Assembly (NCBI RefSeq): GCF_019175385.1
Contig: NC_083345.1
Coordinates: forward strand, 122,887,657 to 122,951,656
Length of the DNA stretch: 64,000 nucleotides
From: Lycium barbarum
Taxonomy: Eukaryota > Streptophyta > Magnoliopsida > Solanales > Solanaceae
Reading direction: 5' to 3'
The notes below the pieces were generated by a model, which had not been told where the DNA came from, searched no databases, and was given only the letters and a program-made list of their open reading frames with translations. The translations under genes and the position numbers were made by a program. Each line of letters opens with the position of its first letter. The stretch's first letter is position 1. This document shows positions 9,408 to 20,171 of the stretch, in pieces.

Positions 9408-9746
9408 TTAAGTTTTCTTGGAACGTAGATCACGGAAATAAGACTTAGGACTGCTTTCAAAATTTCTTCTTGATATCCTTTCGTTATTTCTTCCAGGTGC
9501 TTTCATTGTCTTCCCATTTCCTCCACCACCGCATCCGCAACACCAACAAAACAACAAAAACAACCCAAAACCAATTGATATTTTAAAAGATAGTGAAGAG
9601 TTTTGCATCCAAATTTTTGCAGTGGATATAAGTGGAGGAGTTGTTTCTAGTAACCAATCAAATGACGTTCTTATAAAGTTTGATACATATGGGGTTGATT
9701 TTTTGACAACATCTTTTGCATTTTCAACCATATTTTCTGGTTTCAT
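9408..9746 (-). CDS. Small membrane protein with Cys/Gly cluster and basic tail
   Basis: Seen: from the ATG at 9746 about 112 codons to the stop at 9408. N-terminal MKPENMVENAKDVVKK, a middle part with FIRTSFDWLLETTPPLIS, KIWMQNSS, a membrane span (about residues 66-80, ending LFCWCCGCGGGG), then a basic tail (KTMKAPGRNNERISRRNF, then FRDLRSKKT). It shares (K)IWM, span-then-Cys and (M)(K/T)xPGR-RIS with the paralogue at 6973-7236. It is about 25 residues longer, mostly between the N-terminus and the span. The first in-frame ATG is at 9746. Upstream, homology to the paralogue's N-terminus is cut by a TAG (see 9759-9803). The function is unknown; a tail-anchored or one-span membrane location is likely. 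Confidence 0.6.
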   Translation of the reverse strand: MKPENMVENAKDVVKKSTPYVSNFIRTSFDWLLETTPPLISTAKIWMQNSSLSFKISIGFGLFLLFCWCCGCGGGGNGKTMKAPGRNNERISRRNFESSPKSYFRDLRSKKT

Positions 9747-9758
9747 TTCCTTCAACTT

Positions 9759-9803
9759 CTACACTGCAGCTTTTGCTATGCTCTCTACGTTCACTGACTT
9801 CAA
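9759..9803 (-). pseudogene. Relic of the ancestral N-terminus, cut by TAG
   Basis: In frame with, and directly upstream of, the gene at 9746, the codons read LKSVNVESIAKAAV then TAG. This matches ELKVGSIRKAAM of the paralogue at 7236. Inferred: the older start lay further upstream, a stop arose, and translation (if any) now begins at the internal ATG. Confidence 0.45.
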
Positions 9804-9860
9804 TTTTTTTCTATTGATAAGCTGATTGTTTTCTATTGTTTTCTCACTCTGTGTGGCCTG

Positions 9861-9870
9861 TTTTTATAAA
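9861..9870 (-). promoter_or_regulatory. Possible TATA box
   Basis: TTTATAAAAA on the minus strand, about 115 bases upstream of the ATG at 9746 and close to where the ancestral start would be. Likely, given the boxes of the two other family members. Confidence 0.45.
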
Positions 9871-10312
9871 GTGAGAGATCCCACTAAGGTCCATGGTTTT
9901 GTTAAGGGCCCCTTTTTCTTTCTCTTTTTCAAAAGAAAATTAAAGTGTACTATAAATCTGAATCATATGGTATACTCTTTTCTTTTGATTTGTTGGTTTC
10001 ATTTCTTTTGTAATATGTTTAAAAAAATTATCACTTTTTATATTTGGTAACTTTTAAATTTCTTTTTTTTGGTGGAAGGTAACTTTTAAATTTCAATGTT
10101 TTACAAGACATATTTAAGAGTACATAATTCAAATGACATTTTGATATATACATATATATTTTAGTTTAAGATCACAAGCTCCCTATTTTCTTAAATTTCA
10201 TATCCGATCAAACTAAAATACATGAACTGAAACAAAGGGAGGTAGCAATTTTAAGTTTTGTGTTATATGTATTGACGAAACTTAAACCTTTTAAGATATT
10301 TGTCTTTAAAGA
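9871..10312. other. Intergenic, nothing recognised
   Basis: AT-rich DNA between the last gene of the left cluster and the copia element. AGGTAACTTTTAAATTTC-like text occurs twice near 10046-10095. No coding sequence. Confidence 0.5.
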
Positions 10313-10643
10313 TGAAGGTTTACACATAACACATTAATCTAAATTAATTAGATAGTGCGTAAACCATAAAAGGAGAACTTGCGTGTTCTTTGTGTAGCGG
10401 AAGCGGAAATCGAAGCGCGGCTGGAATTATTGGCTGATAGTGGCTGTCACGATATATTGGAGCAACCCCTTAAATCACAGTCTAAACCCTAATATATTGT
10501 AGAGAAGAGAAGAGCAGAAAAATACTGCAGAAGTATGTTTTATTTTACACCGTAAGTGTTATTATATAGGAAATATTAGGGCTAAGTTTAATTACTCTAA
10601 TGGGCCTTAAGCACCCCTTATGGGTGGACCCAAATTTCCTACA
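10313..10643 (-). repeat. 3' LTR of the copia element
   Basis: Minus strand starts TGTAGGAAATTTGGG and ends CCTTCA. It is preceded by the purine-rich GTGTGTGGGAGA, the likely polypurine tract at about 10646-10657. Confidence 0.85.
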
Positions 10644-10657
10644 TCTCCCACACACAT

Positions 10658-11700
10658 AATGGAAGTGCTCATCTAATTTGAGAAATATTTTCTCAACTCG
10701 TCTCCGCAATCATTCATACAGGGAAGTAGACCGTGCGACCAGCATACTGTGAGAGCTAAGTGTTATACATATGTTAGGAGTATATAGTCTCTCGTTGAGT
10801 GCAAACCTACAAGTAGATCATAAAGTATGCAGTACCCCAGATCATATGAATCACATTTGATATAATCTCCAAAATCTCATATATCATTATTTCTTGTATT
10901 CACAATTGTAACTCATAAGTTATAATTGGTGCACCAGTGGATACAAATTAATGAGATTCCATCAATGATCTTCCTCTTCTCACGATCCTCTTAACATTAG
11001 GTTAACTGCTTTTCTAGATATACTCCGCCAGACCGAATCTGTATGCATGGTCTTTGGGAAGCACACTAAGATAGCTAACATCAAACTAAGTCTCAAGTAT
11101 CTGATCCGAGTCACAAAGGGTACAAATCTTGAGCCACCATAAAGGCTCTGGGACTCACACAACAATAAGTTGAGAATGGACTTATGTTAACCCAATTGGT
11201 CGACATTAGCACACATGGTATGAAACACATGCTACAACATTTTCTCCTTTCCTAGGGAGCGTATGTTTTTATCTCGTAAAGAATGCTTTACAGATGATAT
11301 TTGGACACCTTAAGTATCTAAATTTGAGTTCCTTATCTACTATATCATTTTTAACTCACATCTGGCTCAGTAAGTAGATTAGGTGAACGTTTTTCACCTT
11401 AACAACCTTATGTCATTATTTATGCGACGCTCATGATTTTAAGTTGAAAGCTATCAAATTATCCATTTGATAATTTTTCTTAAAATCTAGTCTCATCTCC
11501 ACTCATCACTAAGATAAGGAGGCGGTTACCTGTGTGAGAAGGTCAACCTCTTGTCTACCCGACATACTTAAAAAAACAAATAAGTAACGAATGCACATGA
11601 CATTCAACATGTAAAATATGTATGTATGTAAATCAACTTTATTGATAATTAAAGAACATCAGTCTTGTGAACATGGGGAAATTAAACAAAATGAAGTATC
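10658..11700 (-). other. 3' untranslated part of the copia element
   Basis: About 1 kb between the RNase H stop and the 3' LTR. No frame with recognisable similarity. Confidence 0.6.
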
Positions 11701-12383
11701 TTAGAATCTACGCAAGCCTTGAGACCTAGTGTGCCTCACAAATGCATCTCTAGACAAGGGCTTGGTCAATGGATCTGCTAACATATCTTTTGTAGACATA
11801 TACTTCACGTTCACTACCTTGCATTTAACCATGTCTCTCGCATAGTTATACTTGATATCTATGTGTTTGGTTTTGCAATGAAACTTAGGGTCCTTGGTAG
11901 AGGAAATTGCAGCCTCACTGTCACAGTAGACTAACACTGATTCGGCATCTTTTGTGATATCCAATAAGTGTTCCAAGAACCTTTTCAACCAAACAGCTTC
12001 TTGTGCTGCTGATGCGAGAGGCACATATTTGGCTTCCATAGTAGATAGTGATATAAATGATTGTTTCTTACTACTCCATATATGGCGCCATCACTGAGTA
12101 AGAAAACATATCCTGAGGTAGACTTCCTCTCATCTAGATCTTCTCCATGATCAGTATCACCGTATCCAACTAATCGCAGATCTTTGTCGCCTTGGTAACA
12201 AAGTGCATAATCAGCAGTTCCTTTCAGATATCTCATGATTCTCTTTACTGCTTGCCAATGTGCTAAACCTAGGTCGGTCTGATATCTACTTACCAAGCTA
12301 ACTGCTTGACAGATATCAGGTCTGGTACACACCATAGCATACATTAGACTTCCGACTGCGCTCCTATAAGGAACTCGGCTCAT
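11701..12383 (-). pseudogene. copia RNase H end, two frameshifts
   Basis: Continues the polyprotein in other frames: YRSAVGSLMYAMVCTRPDIC, then RIMRYLKGTADYALCY, then YGDTDHGEDLDERKSTSGYV. A one-base frameshift at about 12080 follows, then STMEAKYVPLASAAQEAVWL, CDSEAAI and KHIDIKYNYARDMV to a stop at 11701. These are the C-terminal RT and RNase H motifs of Ty1/copia. Confidence 0.85.
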
Positions 12384-14563
12384 TTTTCTTTTTCTTCAGG
12401 AGTCTTAGGACATATTTGACTACCCAAGGCATAGCCTTTACTGATAGGAGTATCAACAGGGCTACTATTTTGTATATTGAATCGTTCAAGAACTTTTCTA
12501 ATGTAATTCTCTTGGGAGAGATACAATAGTTTCTTTGGACGATCTCTTGAAATCTTAACTCCAAGAATATATGCAGCTTCACCCATATCTTTCATCGCAA
12601 ATTGGGATGATAACCATGACTTTATCTCAATAATGAACTCCTTATCATTTCTAGCTTTAAGTATGTCATCTACATACAATGTTAAAATCACAAACTTGTT
12701 TCTTGATCTTTTGGTATAAACGCAATGGTCTTCATCCATCATGGTAAAACTATTGGATACGATAATATTCTGAAAACGTATATACCACTGCCTTGAAGAT
12801 TGTTTGAGGCCATAAATAGACTTCAAAAGTTTACAAACCTTTTGTTTGTGGCCCTTTTCAATGAAACATTCAGGTTGTTCCATATAATTTTTTTCATCTA
12901 ATTCTCCATTGAGAAAGGCAGTCTTTACATCTATTTGATGTAACTTAAGATCCAAGCTTGCAACTATATCTAGAACAAGGCGAACAGAGGTAAACCTAAC
13001 AGCAGGCGAGAAAGTCTCGTTGTAGTCTATTCCTTTCTGCTGTGTATACCTTTTTGCCACTAGTCGAGCCTTATATCTTTCAACTGTGCCATCAGTCTTG
13101 AGCTTTATTTTGAGAACCCATTTGCTCCCAATAGTTTTGCGTCCCTGAGGGAGGTCAATTAGTTCCCAAACTTTGTTGACTCTCATAGACTCCAACTCAT
13201 CTTCCATTACTTTTGTCCCTTTATCCTTAGAAGGGCATGAGAGAGCCTCTTTTACATTTTTAGGCTCATTTTCATCTTGCAGGAGCATCATAAATAATTC
13301 ACCACCTTCAATGTCAAATCGTCGGCGGGGAGTCTTTTTACGAGAACCACTTCTAGTTTGTGATTCATCATTGTTCCCATTTGGATCAACGTTGCTCCCA
13401 CTCGGATCAAGAACACTTAACTTGCTTCCACTCGGAACAAGATCAGTGACCATCTCGTTCCCACTTGGAAGAAGATCCATTTGGTCACTTTCATTAAGTG
13501 TAAAAGGATTACTTTCATTTGCACCTGATGATGGAAGAGGTTGTTGATGAGAAACTAATTCATCGTCTGCTAAAATACTCCCACTCGAATGAAGAGATTC
13601 TTGTACGTCTTGATCCCCTAGCTCAAACAATGATAGGTCTTGACCTACCTCTCCCTTCTTAGGAAACTCATTCTCTAAGAATGTGACATCTCGTGATTCA
13701 AATTCAGTTACAATCCCACTGTTTTGCTGACCTATAAACACATAACCCTTTGAGGTTTCAGAGTACCTTATAAAGATACTTTTCTTTCCTCTCGGGCCCA
13801 ATTTGCCATATTTGTGAGAGGAATCATGTGTATATGCAGCATAAACCCAAGGTCTTAATACACTCAGGTCAAGATGTCTTCCCGTCCATAACTCATATGG
13901 AGTGGTTGCAACTGATTTTGAAAGCACTAGGTTAAGTACATAGGTGGCAGTAAGCAAAGCATCACCCCAAAAATTAATTGGGAGGTTGGCTTGTGCCATC
14001 ATTGACCTAACCATTTCTAGGAGCGTTCTGTTTCTTCTCTCCGCAACACCATTTTGTTGTGGAGTATTTGGGATAGTCAACTGATGAACTATTCTCTTTT
14101 CATCACATAACCCATTAAATTGAGTCGATAAGTATTCCCGGCCACGATCAGTTCGAAGAGCTTTTATCTTCTTGTCTAATTGATTTTCCACTAAGCTCAT
14201 ATAGCGTTTGAAACAACTTATTGCTTCAGATTTGTGGGAAATTAAATAGACATAACTGAAACGGGTAAAATCATCAATAAATGTAATGAAATAACTTGCT
14301 CCATGCCTAGCTCTAATATTCATAGGCCCACAGATATCATAATGGAGTAATTGCAAAGGATATTCAGCTCTAGTCGCTTTACTGAAAGGTTTTCGTGCAG
14401 ATTTTCCCGCTAGACAATTTTCACAAGTGGACAATTCCACATGTTCAATGCCGGCAAGCAAACCTTGTTTCGCTAGCCTTTGCATTCTTTGTTGGCCAAT
14501 ATGACCAAGTCTAGCATGCCATATGTTTACATGACTATCATATTTATTTGAAGAAGCAAACAT
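12380..14563 (-). pseudogene. copia integrase and reverse transcriptase (727-codon open stretch)
   Basis: A 727-codon frame. GAG-pre-integrase region (WHARLGHIGQQRMQRLAKQG, with CENCLAGK), integrase core (residues about 60-180: YDICGPM, IDDFTRFSYVY, NGVAERRNRTLLEMVRSMMA) and a Ser/Gly-rich linker with repeated LLPSG/PSGS phrases. The reverse transcriptase reads ELIDLPQGRKTIGSKWVLKI, then DVKTAFLNGELDE, then KSIYGLKQSSRQWY, and has the catalytic LYVDD. The frame shifts after TPEEKEK at about 12383. Unlike gag it is almost free of stops, so the copy is not very old. It acts in the cytoplasmic particle and nucleus when functional (known for the family). Confidence 0.9.
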
Positions 14564-14962
14564 AGCAAAACTAGCATTATTATTGAATGAACCATAACTC
14601 CAAATCCATAATAAATAAACCTCCAGTCACATGACCAAAACCAAATAATATTGAATCATAAGTCAACTTGAGATAAGTGTCATGAAAAAACAAGATAAAT
14701 CCTAGCCTAAGCAAAACAGAGACTGAAATAACATTCCGACGAATTGTTGGTGCATAGCGGACCTCATGTAGAATTAGGTCTCAACCACCACGTAGGACTA
14801 ACTTGCATGTACCGATGCCTTCAACAGCAACTTTATTGTTGTTTCCCACATATATCCACTTTGCTCCATGTGAAACTCGCCGAAATTCAACAAAAGCATT
14901 GCGCTCCCAAGTTATGTGGTCCGTTGCTCCCGAGTCTACAATCCACAAAGGATTAGATTCAG
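14563..14962 (-). pseudogene. copia protease region, broken
   Basis: Minus strand shows VDSGATDHITWERNAFVEF with the D-S-G-A aspartic-protease active site at about 14937. It continues through KVAVEGIGTCKLVLRGG to a stop near 14781 and then a decayed stretch up to the GAG-pre-integrase region. Confidence 0.75.
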
Positions 14963-14999
14963 TTAGTAAAACAGAACTAGAAACACAAAGTTCACTAAT

Positions 15000-15871
15000 T
15001 CGAATTTTATGAAATACCTTTCTAGGAGGCTCAGAGCAATCCTTAGCATAGTGACCCTTCTTGTCACAATTATAGTATTCACTTTAGCAACATTGACATG
15101 TTTGGGATGTCTATTCTTTCCTTTTTCAGTCTTTGCTCGTTTAGCAGGCTGTGCTGGCTGAGTTTGAGGTGGCCCTCTCTTCTTTCCCCAGTTCTTTCGC
15201 TTTGGATCACCTTTGTTTTTGGAGGTTGTTGCCATGTGCAACTCAGCTATTGGCTTTGTAGCCTCAAGTCGTTCCTCCTCTAACTCAAGATACCTCCGGA
15301 CATCTTCCAAAGTTGTGATTCTTTCATTATGAGCCAAGTGCATCTTCATATGATCTCACGAACTAGGCAAAGAGCGTATGACAGCTTGAATTTGTTGTTC
15401 ATCGGTCAACACATGACCAGCATCTTTTAACTCCCCGATCATGTTTGTCATTTGCCTCAGATGCGTTTTCATTGAATGCTCTGGGCGTTTCTTGTATGAG
15501 TCAAACTTGATCGTCAAGGATCTTAGTCTTGCAGTAGAACAGGTACCAAACCTATTCTTCAAAGCAATCCAAAGTTCCATAGCCCTTTGGTGATCCTTGA
15601 ACTCCTTTAGGATGTCATCATCCAAGGTGCTTAGCAACGTAATCCGAGCAGTGGAGTCCTTTTTCCTCCAAGCATAATACGCTTCACGGTCACGCCTATG
15701 CTAAACCGTGTTGCCATCCTCAGGCTCATTCATGACATTGTTAATGGCCTCCAGAGCTTCTTGCTCTTCCAGCACATATTGAACTTTCAAACTCCAAGTT
15801 TCATAGTTGTCACCATTGAGTTTCAACCCTTTGTTAAGCTCAGCAACAATGTTTTTCGAAGCAGTAGCCAC
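15000..15871 (-). pseudogene. copia gag (capsid/nucleocapsid), broken
   Basis: Starts at 15871, where the usual ATG reads GTG (GTGGCTACTGC). Reads KLNGDNYETWSLKVQYVLEE, then a TAG near 15700, then a clear capsid part (LWIALKNRFGTCSTARLRSL, then LRQMTNMIGELKDAGHVLTD, then VIRSLPSS), a TGA at about 15356, and LEDVRRYLELEEERLE. A Lys/Arg/Pro-rich stretch (PKRKNWGKKRGPPQTQPAQP) follows. After a frameshift, a zinc knuckle YNCDKKGHYAKDC appears whose first Cys has become Tyr. Known: UBN2-type gag of plant copia elements. Confidence 0.85.
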
Positions 15872-16139
15872 TCTTTAACACACAAAAAAAATAATGAGAA
15901 CCATTAAAATAATAAAACGCAAGGCACTATGTTCAACACACATACATATTATGAAGCTAAGCATCAATTGACTAAGGTAATAAACACATATATTAATCAT
16001 GGAGTCAAGAGTTCACTATGTTCTCAATCATCATCCAGAAATTAAAATATTATGAAAATTAGCCTAGTCAATTACCTAGCTTAGCATCTTAATCATATTT
16101 AGGCAACATAATTGTCTATCATGATTTTATAATCCCATA

Positions 16140-16740
16140 TGGATTATCAGTTAAACAAATTAACTTTTATACACATGCTAATAAATTCACATGAAAATCT
16201 TAATGTCAAACTAATTAACATAGTACACATGTTAAACAAATTAACAAGCAAGATTAATGTTAAACCAAGTAACATATATTTCATGCTAAATTAACATAAA
16301 ATGTGTTAAACTATAGCATATTATACATGTTAAAAATATTAACATAGACTTTACCATAATGATGTTAAACTAATTAGCATTTAGCACACATCAAACAAGT
16401 TAACATGAAATTAACGTTAAACTAATTAACATTTCCAAGCATGAAAAAAAATAACAAATAACTTTATTGTCAAGCTAATTAATATTTCAAGCATGTTGAG
16501 CACATCAACAAAAAAAATCTAATGTTAAATAAATTAACATTATAAGCATGCTAAACAAAATAATCGAATAAATCTAATGTTAAACTAATTAACATTTTAA
16601 ACTTGCTAAACAAATTAGCAAATAAATCTGATGTTAAACAAATTAACATTTTGAACATGTTAAACAATTTTGACAAATACATCTAATGTTAAACTAATTA
16701 ACATTTTTTTAAAAACAATTGGGATAATAATTTAATGTCA
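16140..16740. repeat. AT-rich imperfect minisatellite in the copia leader
   Basis: The phrase TGTTAAACTAATTAACAT and variants recur about a dozen times at irregular 45-60-base spacing. The core GTTAA..TTAAC is itself palindromic. It lies between the primer-binding site and gag. Another 1 kb of leader (16741-17707) is AT-rich with a poly-A tract at 16980-17000. Confidence 0.8.
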
Positions 16741-17707
16741 TTAAGAAAATATAAATACTAAATTTATATTCTGAATATTAGGTCCATATGACCAAATCTC
16801 TTAATCTGGATATTAATTAAAAAAAAATAAAAAAATAACCTTTTAAATCAGGCCATTAGCCCAAAAAAATCAGTCATGATTAAACTGGGCATTTAGCCCA
16901 TTAACTAGTTCTGTAACCAAAAGAAAAACAACCAGAGCATTGATATGGGCTCTAAGGCCAAGATTTCTTATTCTGCAGCAAAAAAAAAAAAAAAAAAAAA
17001 CTACTCAAGCCCATTAAAAGAATATATCTTCTCTAAGGTAATGCTAGGTTAAACTAGCTGCTTTTCCTCCCAAAAAATTTTGCCTTGCTGCTATGGAGCT
17101 CACGTTCCAATTTCCCCTTTTTTTCTTTTTTTTTGAATGATTATATACCAGTTCTTAATAAAATTGAGAAAACATATTTTCTCTTCTCTTCTTCCTATTT
17201 CTTCACTGCTGCCACCATCACCATTGTTGGAACACAAACTTCTTTTTTTTTTTTTATTTTGCTTCTGCCATTAGAAAAGAGGGAAGGAAGAAGCCATTGC
17301 ATCTTTTACCTTCGTATCTCCGGCACAGCCACCGTCCGTTTGACAGTGGTAGGCAGCGATCTCAGGCGATGACGGAGCGGGTACTGATTGAGAAAACAAC
17401 CAAAAAAAAAAAATTTCTTTTGAAAACTGATTTCAGAATCTATTATCGGCTAAAATCTAAATATTTAACAGATTTCAAAACTTTAGTTCATATCAGTAGA
17501 GCCAAAATTGATAAAGGTTCTGAGTCGAAACATATCCAGATATAAGAAAACATTAACCTGACTTAAAACATAATTTTAAATCAGTATACTACAAAGTTTT
17601 ATTATTTCCAATTGCACAGCGCAAAAAAATAAGTACTCAGTTCTAAATACACACAGTAAATCAGAACAGTTCTTTAATTATTTATCAGACCGGAAAACCA
17701 ACCCTAT

Positions 17708-17722
17708 GGCTCTTCATACCAA
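17708..17722 (-). other. Primer-binding site (initiator-Met tRNA type)
   Basis: Minus strand TTGGTATGAAGAGCC directly after the 5' LTR end CCTTCA. Known plant copia elements have TGGTATCAGAGC here; this copy differs slightly. Confidence 0.7.
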
Positions 17723-18053
17723 TGAAGGTTTAAACATAACACATTAATCTAACTTAATTAGATAGCGCGTAAACCATAAAAGGAGAACTTACGTGTTCTT
17801 CATGTGGCGGAAGCGGAAGTCGAAGCGCGACTGAAATTACTGGTCGATGGTGGTTGTCACGATATATTGGAACAACCCCCTAAATCACAGTCTAAACCCT
17901 AATATATTGTAGAGAAGAGAAGAGCAGAAAAATACTGCAGACGTATATTTTATTTTACACCGTAAATGTTATTATATAGGAAATATTAGGGCTAAGTTTA
18001 ATTACCCTAATGGGCCTTAAGCACCACTTATGGGTGGACCCAAATTTCCTATA
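17723..18053 (-). repeat. 5' LTR of the copia element
   Basis: Same length and arrangement as the left copy. The outer end reads TATAGG instead of TGTAGG, so the terminal TG has mutated. Carries GGGCTAAGTTTAATTA and the TATATAATAA element expected of a promoter-bearing LTR. Confidence 0.85.
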
Positions 18054-18538
18054 GTATGAATATGAAATAACTAAGGTTATTCATTATCTCGACATTCAAA
18101 TGTATTTAAATGATGTTTATAAAAAGTTTATAAATGTAAATGTAAATTAAAATAATTATAAGTATTCTATCCTTAAAGATCATCGAAAAAATCTTAATAT
18201 AAATGATGTTAACAGGTTATTTGTTTATGATGCACACACTAAGAGTTAGTAGTTGTTATACTTGTGGTGATGATGATGGTTAAATGATAGTTATAAGGTG
18301 GTTATTGGTGTTAATAATTGTGCCATGAGAGAGTTATGGGTGGTGATCGGAGGTAACGATTGTGCATAATAATAGATAAAGTGGATTACTAATTTATAAA
18401 ATCCTTAAATGAACAACATATGTTTGGGAAAAAAAATATCTTAATAATTTTAAATAATCTAGTAAATAGTTACAAAGAAATAATAACGAGTTGGGATATG
18501 AACTATTCAAATTCAAATTTCATAAATTGTGTGTTAGT
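18054..18538. other. Intergenic, nothing recognised
   Basis: AT-rich stretch with GGTGGTTATTGGTG-like short repeats (18255-18360). This is where the coding part belonging to the relic promoter at 19 kb would be expected on the minus strand, but no homology to the family was seen. Confidence 0.5.
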
Positions 18539-18561
18539 GGGGGGGGGGGGGGGGGGGGGGG
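18539..18561. repeat. Poly-G tract (23 G)
   Basis: Uninterrupted G run followed by GAGGGGAGGG. A second run of 21 G lies at 18811-18831. Both directly flank the SINE-like repeat at 18568-18807. Run lengths are prone to sequencing error. Confidence 0.9.
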
Positions 18562-18567
18562 AGGGGA

Positions 18568-18807
18568 GGGCGGATTTAGAGGCTGCTGAGGGTGTTCAAT
18601 ATAGGGTAGATTTTCTGTGCTTGTGACATATATATTAAAATTTTGAATATCCTGAACAAATGCAAAAAGTTAGCTCAAGCGGTTTAGGAAGTTCAAAATT
18701 TTCTCTAGCGTCCTAGGTTCTATTCCCATCAACAACATTATTTTTTATATTTAACTTTTGTTATTTTTTTCGAACCCCCCGAATGAAAATCTTGAATCCA
18801 CCACTGG
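18568..18807. mobile_element. SINE-like or small non-autonomous repeat
   Basis: The left end GGCGGATTTAGAGG and the right end TTGAATCCACCACTG are near-inverse. Inside, TTAGCTCAAGCGG and TAGGTTCTATTCCC resemble the A and B boxes of a tRNA-type polymerase III promoter. Sequences of this layout are common repeats in nightshade genomes, from memory; the class is uncertain. Confidence 0.4.
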
Positions 18808-18810
18808 GTT

Positions 18811-18831
18811 GGGGGGGGGGGGGGGGGGGGG
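18811..18831. repeat. Poly-G tract (21 G)
   Basis: Second long G run, immediately right of the SINE-like repeat. Confidence 0.9.
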
Positions 18832-18879
18832 CTAACACAACTCTTTCCTACTAAGTAATCTTTTGTTGACTGACCTACT

Positions 18880-19036
18880 TGAGTTTTGATTTAAAGTTAG
18901 ATCCAGTGTTCATAAACAATCTTTTCTAAGGTTTCATATTCTTTCTCATGACCAGTTCGTGAAATTTCTGTGTGGTCCATCTTCCACCTAAAACTGATGG
19001 AACAACCTTAACTATTGGTTAAAACGACAGCTTTAA
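18880..19036 (-). promoter_or_regulatory. Relic promoter of the small-membrane-gene family
   Basis: Minus strand GGTTGTTCCATCAGTTTTAG, then GGAAGATGGACCACAC and CATGAGAAAGAATATG, match 1190-1285 in order and spacing. The gene body expected to the left is absent. Inferred: a fifth family member once lay here and was lost. Confidence 0.4.
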
Positions 19037-20171
19037 GATTCGACTTGTGGAAGATTCGGATTCAAAACAATAAATAAGCGGAATTAAAGAAAGAGTAGAA
19101 ATCAAATATGAGAAGTGAAGAAAAGGAGATGAGAATAGAAGCAAGACCTAATTAGTAAAGAAATTATAGGAAAATTTAGGTATATGAAACTTAAACTCTC
19201 CTTATCGATTCCTCCTAACAAACCTATACTATTTGAATTCAATTAAGAGTCAATCAAATGAATCCACAAATCAACAACTCTCGTATGAAATCAATGAAAA
19301 AAAGGTTCAATAGACAACAATGAAATCCATCATAATAAACTATCTCTAAACACTAATCACTAGATTAGTACTACACTAATAATACCAAACAAACTATCAC
19401 TCATTTAGAGTATTCATCTCAACATCAAAACTAACTAAGTATGAAATGACCGAGTACTGTATTTATATTAAATAAGCTAAAGAAGACCAGGCTGGTTATT
19501 ACAATAACACCTTTAATGAAATAAGGGCCATGTTTGGTAGTCTTCTTTAGGGATGATGGCTTGACTTTAAAAAATAGCTGCTTTGCGTGAATAGTCACCA
19601 TCATCCCCCTCCATCTCATCTTCACTTCATGCGACCAAGCAATCATCCACACATCATATATATGCTCTCCTATGAAGCTACTCAAAGTCTCCAAAGCCTC
19701 TATTTGCATCACCATGGCATGGAGTTCCTTGGCTCAGCCTTGGATGAAGTATCTTGAATCATGTGTGCTCCTCGGGATCATATTATCCTCCCCTTCTTGG
19801 AAAGGATTCGACCTCGAATCCAAACTTTGAAAAACATAAGAGATAATGAAGTCAAGTAATAACACTAGGAAAGAATCACATGAATGTATAGAAGTGCTAC
19901 TGCTATACTCACCACATAAAGAAGCTACCTCCATTGCTTTAGAAAGCCCAAGAATAAACATAAGCCACGAATATATACCGTCCTTGAAGGAAGTACAGGA
20001 TGTGACTTCATACCAAAGTGTAGTACAATGAGGTCTCTTCCTATGGTCTTCCTCTTCAAGACTCCTCTTTTGATGAAACTGCACACAAGTTAGTCAAATA
20101 ACCAAGAGAGAGAGTTTTCCCTTTACGCTCATTGAACCTATGCCAAGATTTGAGTAACATCTCCTCACCCC

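Larger units (their letters stand above)
10313..18053 (-). mobile_element. Ty1/copia LTR retrotransposon, decayed
   Basis: Two direct 331-bp LTRs (10313-10643 and 17723-18053, roughly 93% identical by eye) bound a 7.7-kb element read on the minus strand. Order in transcription sense: 5' LTR, primer-binding site, long AT-rich leader, gag, protease, integrase, reverse transcriptase, RNase H, about 1 kb untranslated, 3' LTR. This domain order is that of Ty1/copia. Several stops and frameshifts make it non-autonomous. No 5-base target duplication was recognised at the outer ends (AAAGA against GTATG). It sits between the small-membrane-gene cluster and the relic promoter at about 19 kb. Confidence 0.9.

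Noticed and set aside
10308..18058. Target-site duplication of the minus-strand copia element
   Set aside because: The five bases on each side (AAAGA, GTATG) do not match, so none is claimed. The same holds for the second copia element (TTTGG, GGCTG).
18568..18807. tRNA gene
   Set aside because: Only loose A/B box similarity (TTCTATTCCC). No cloverleaf.
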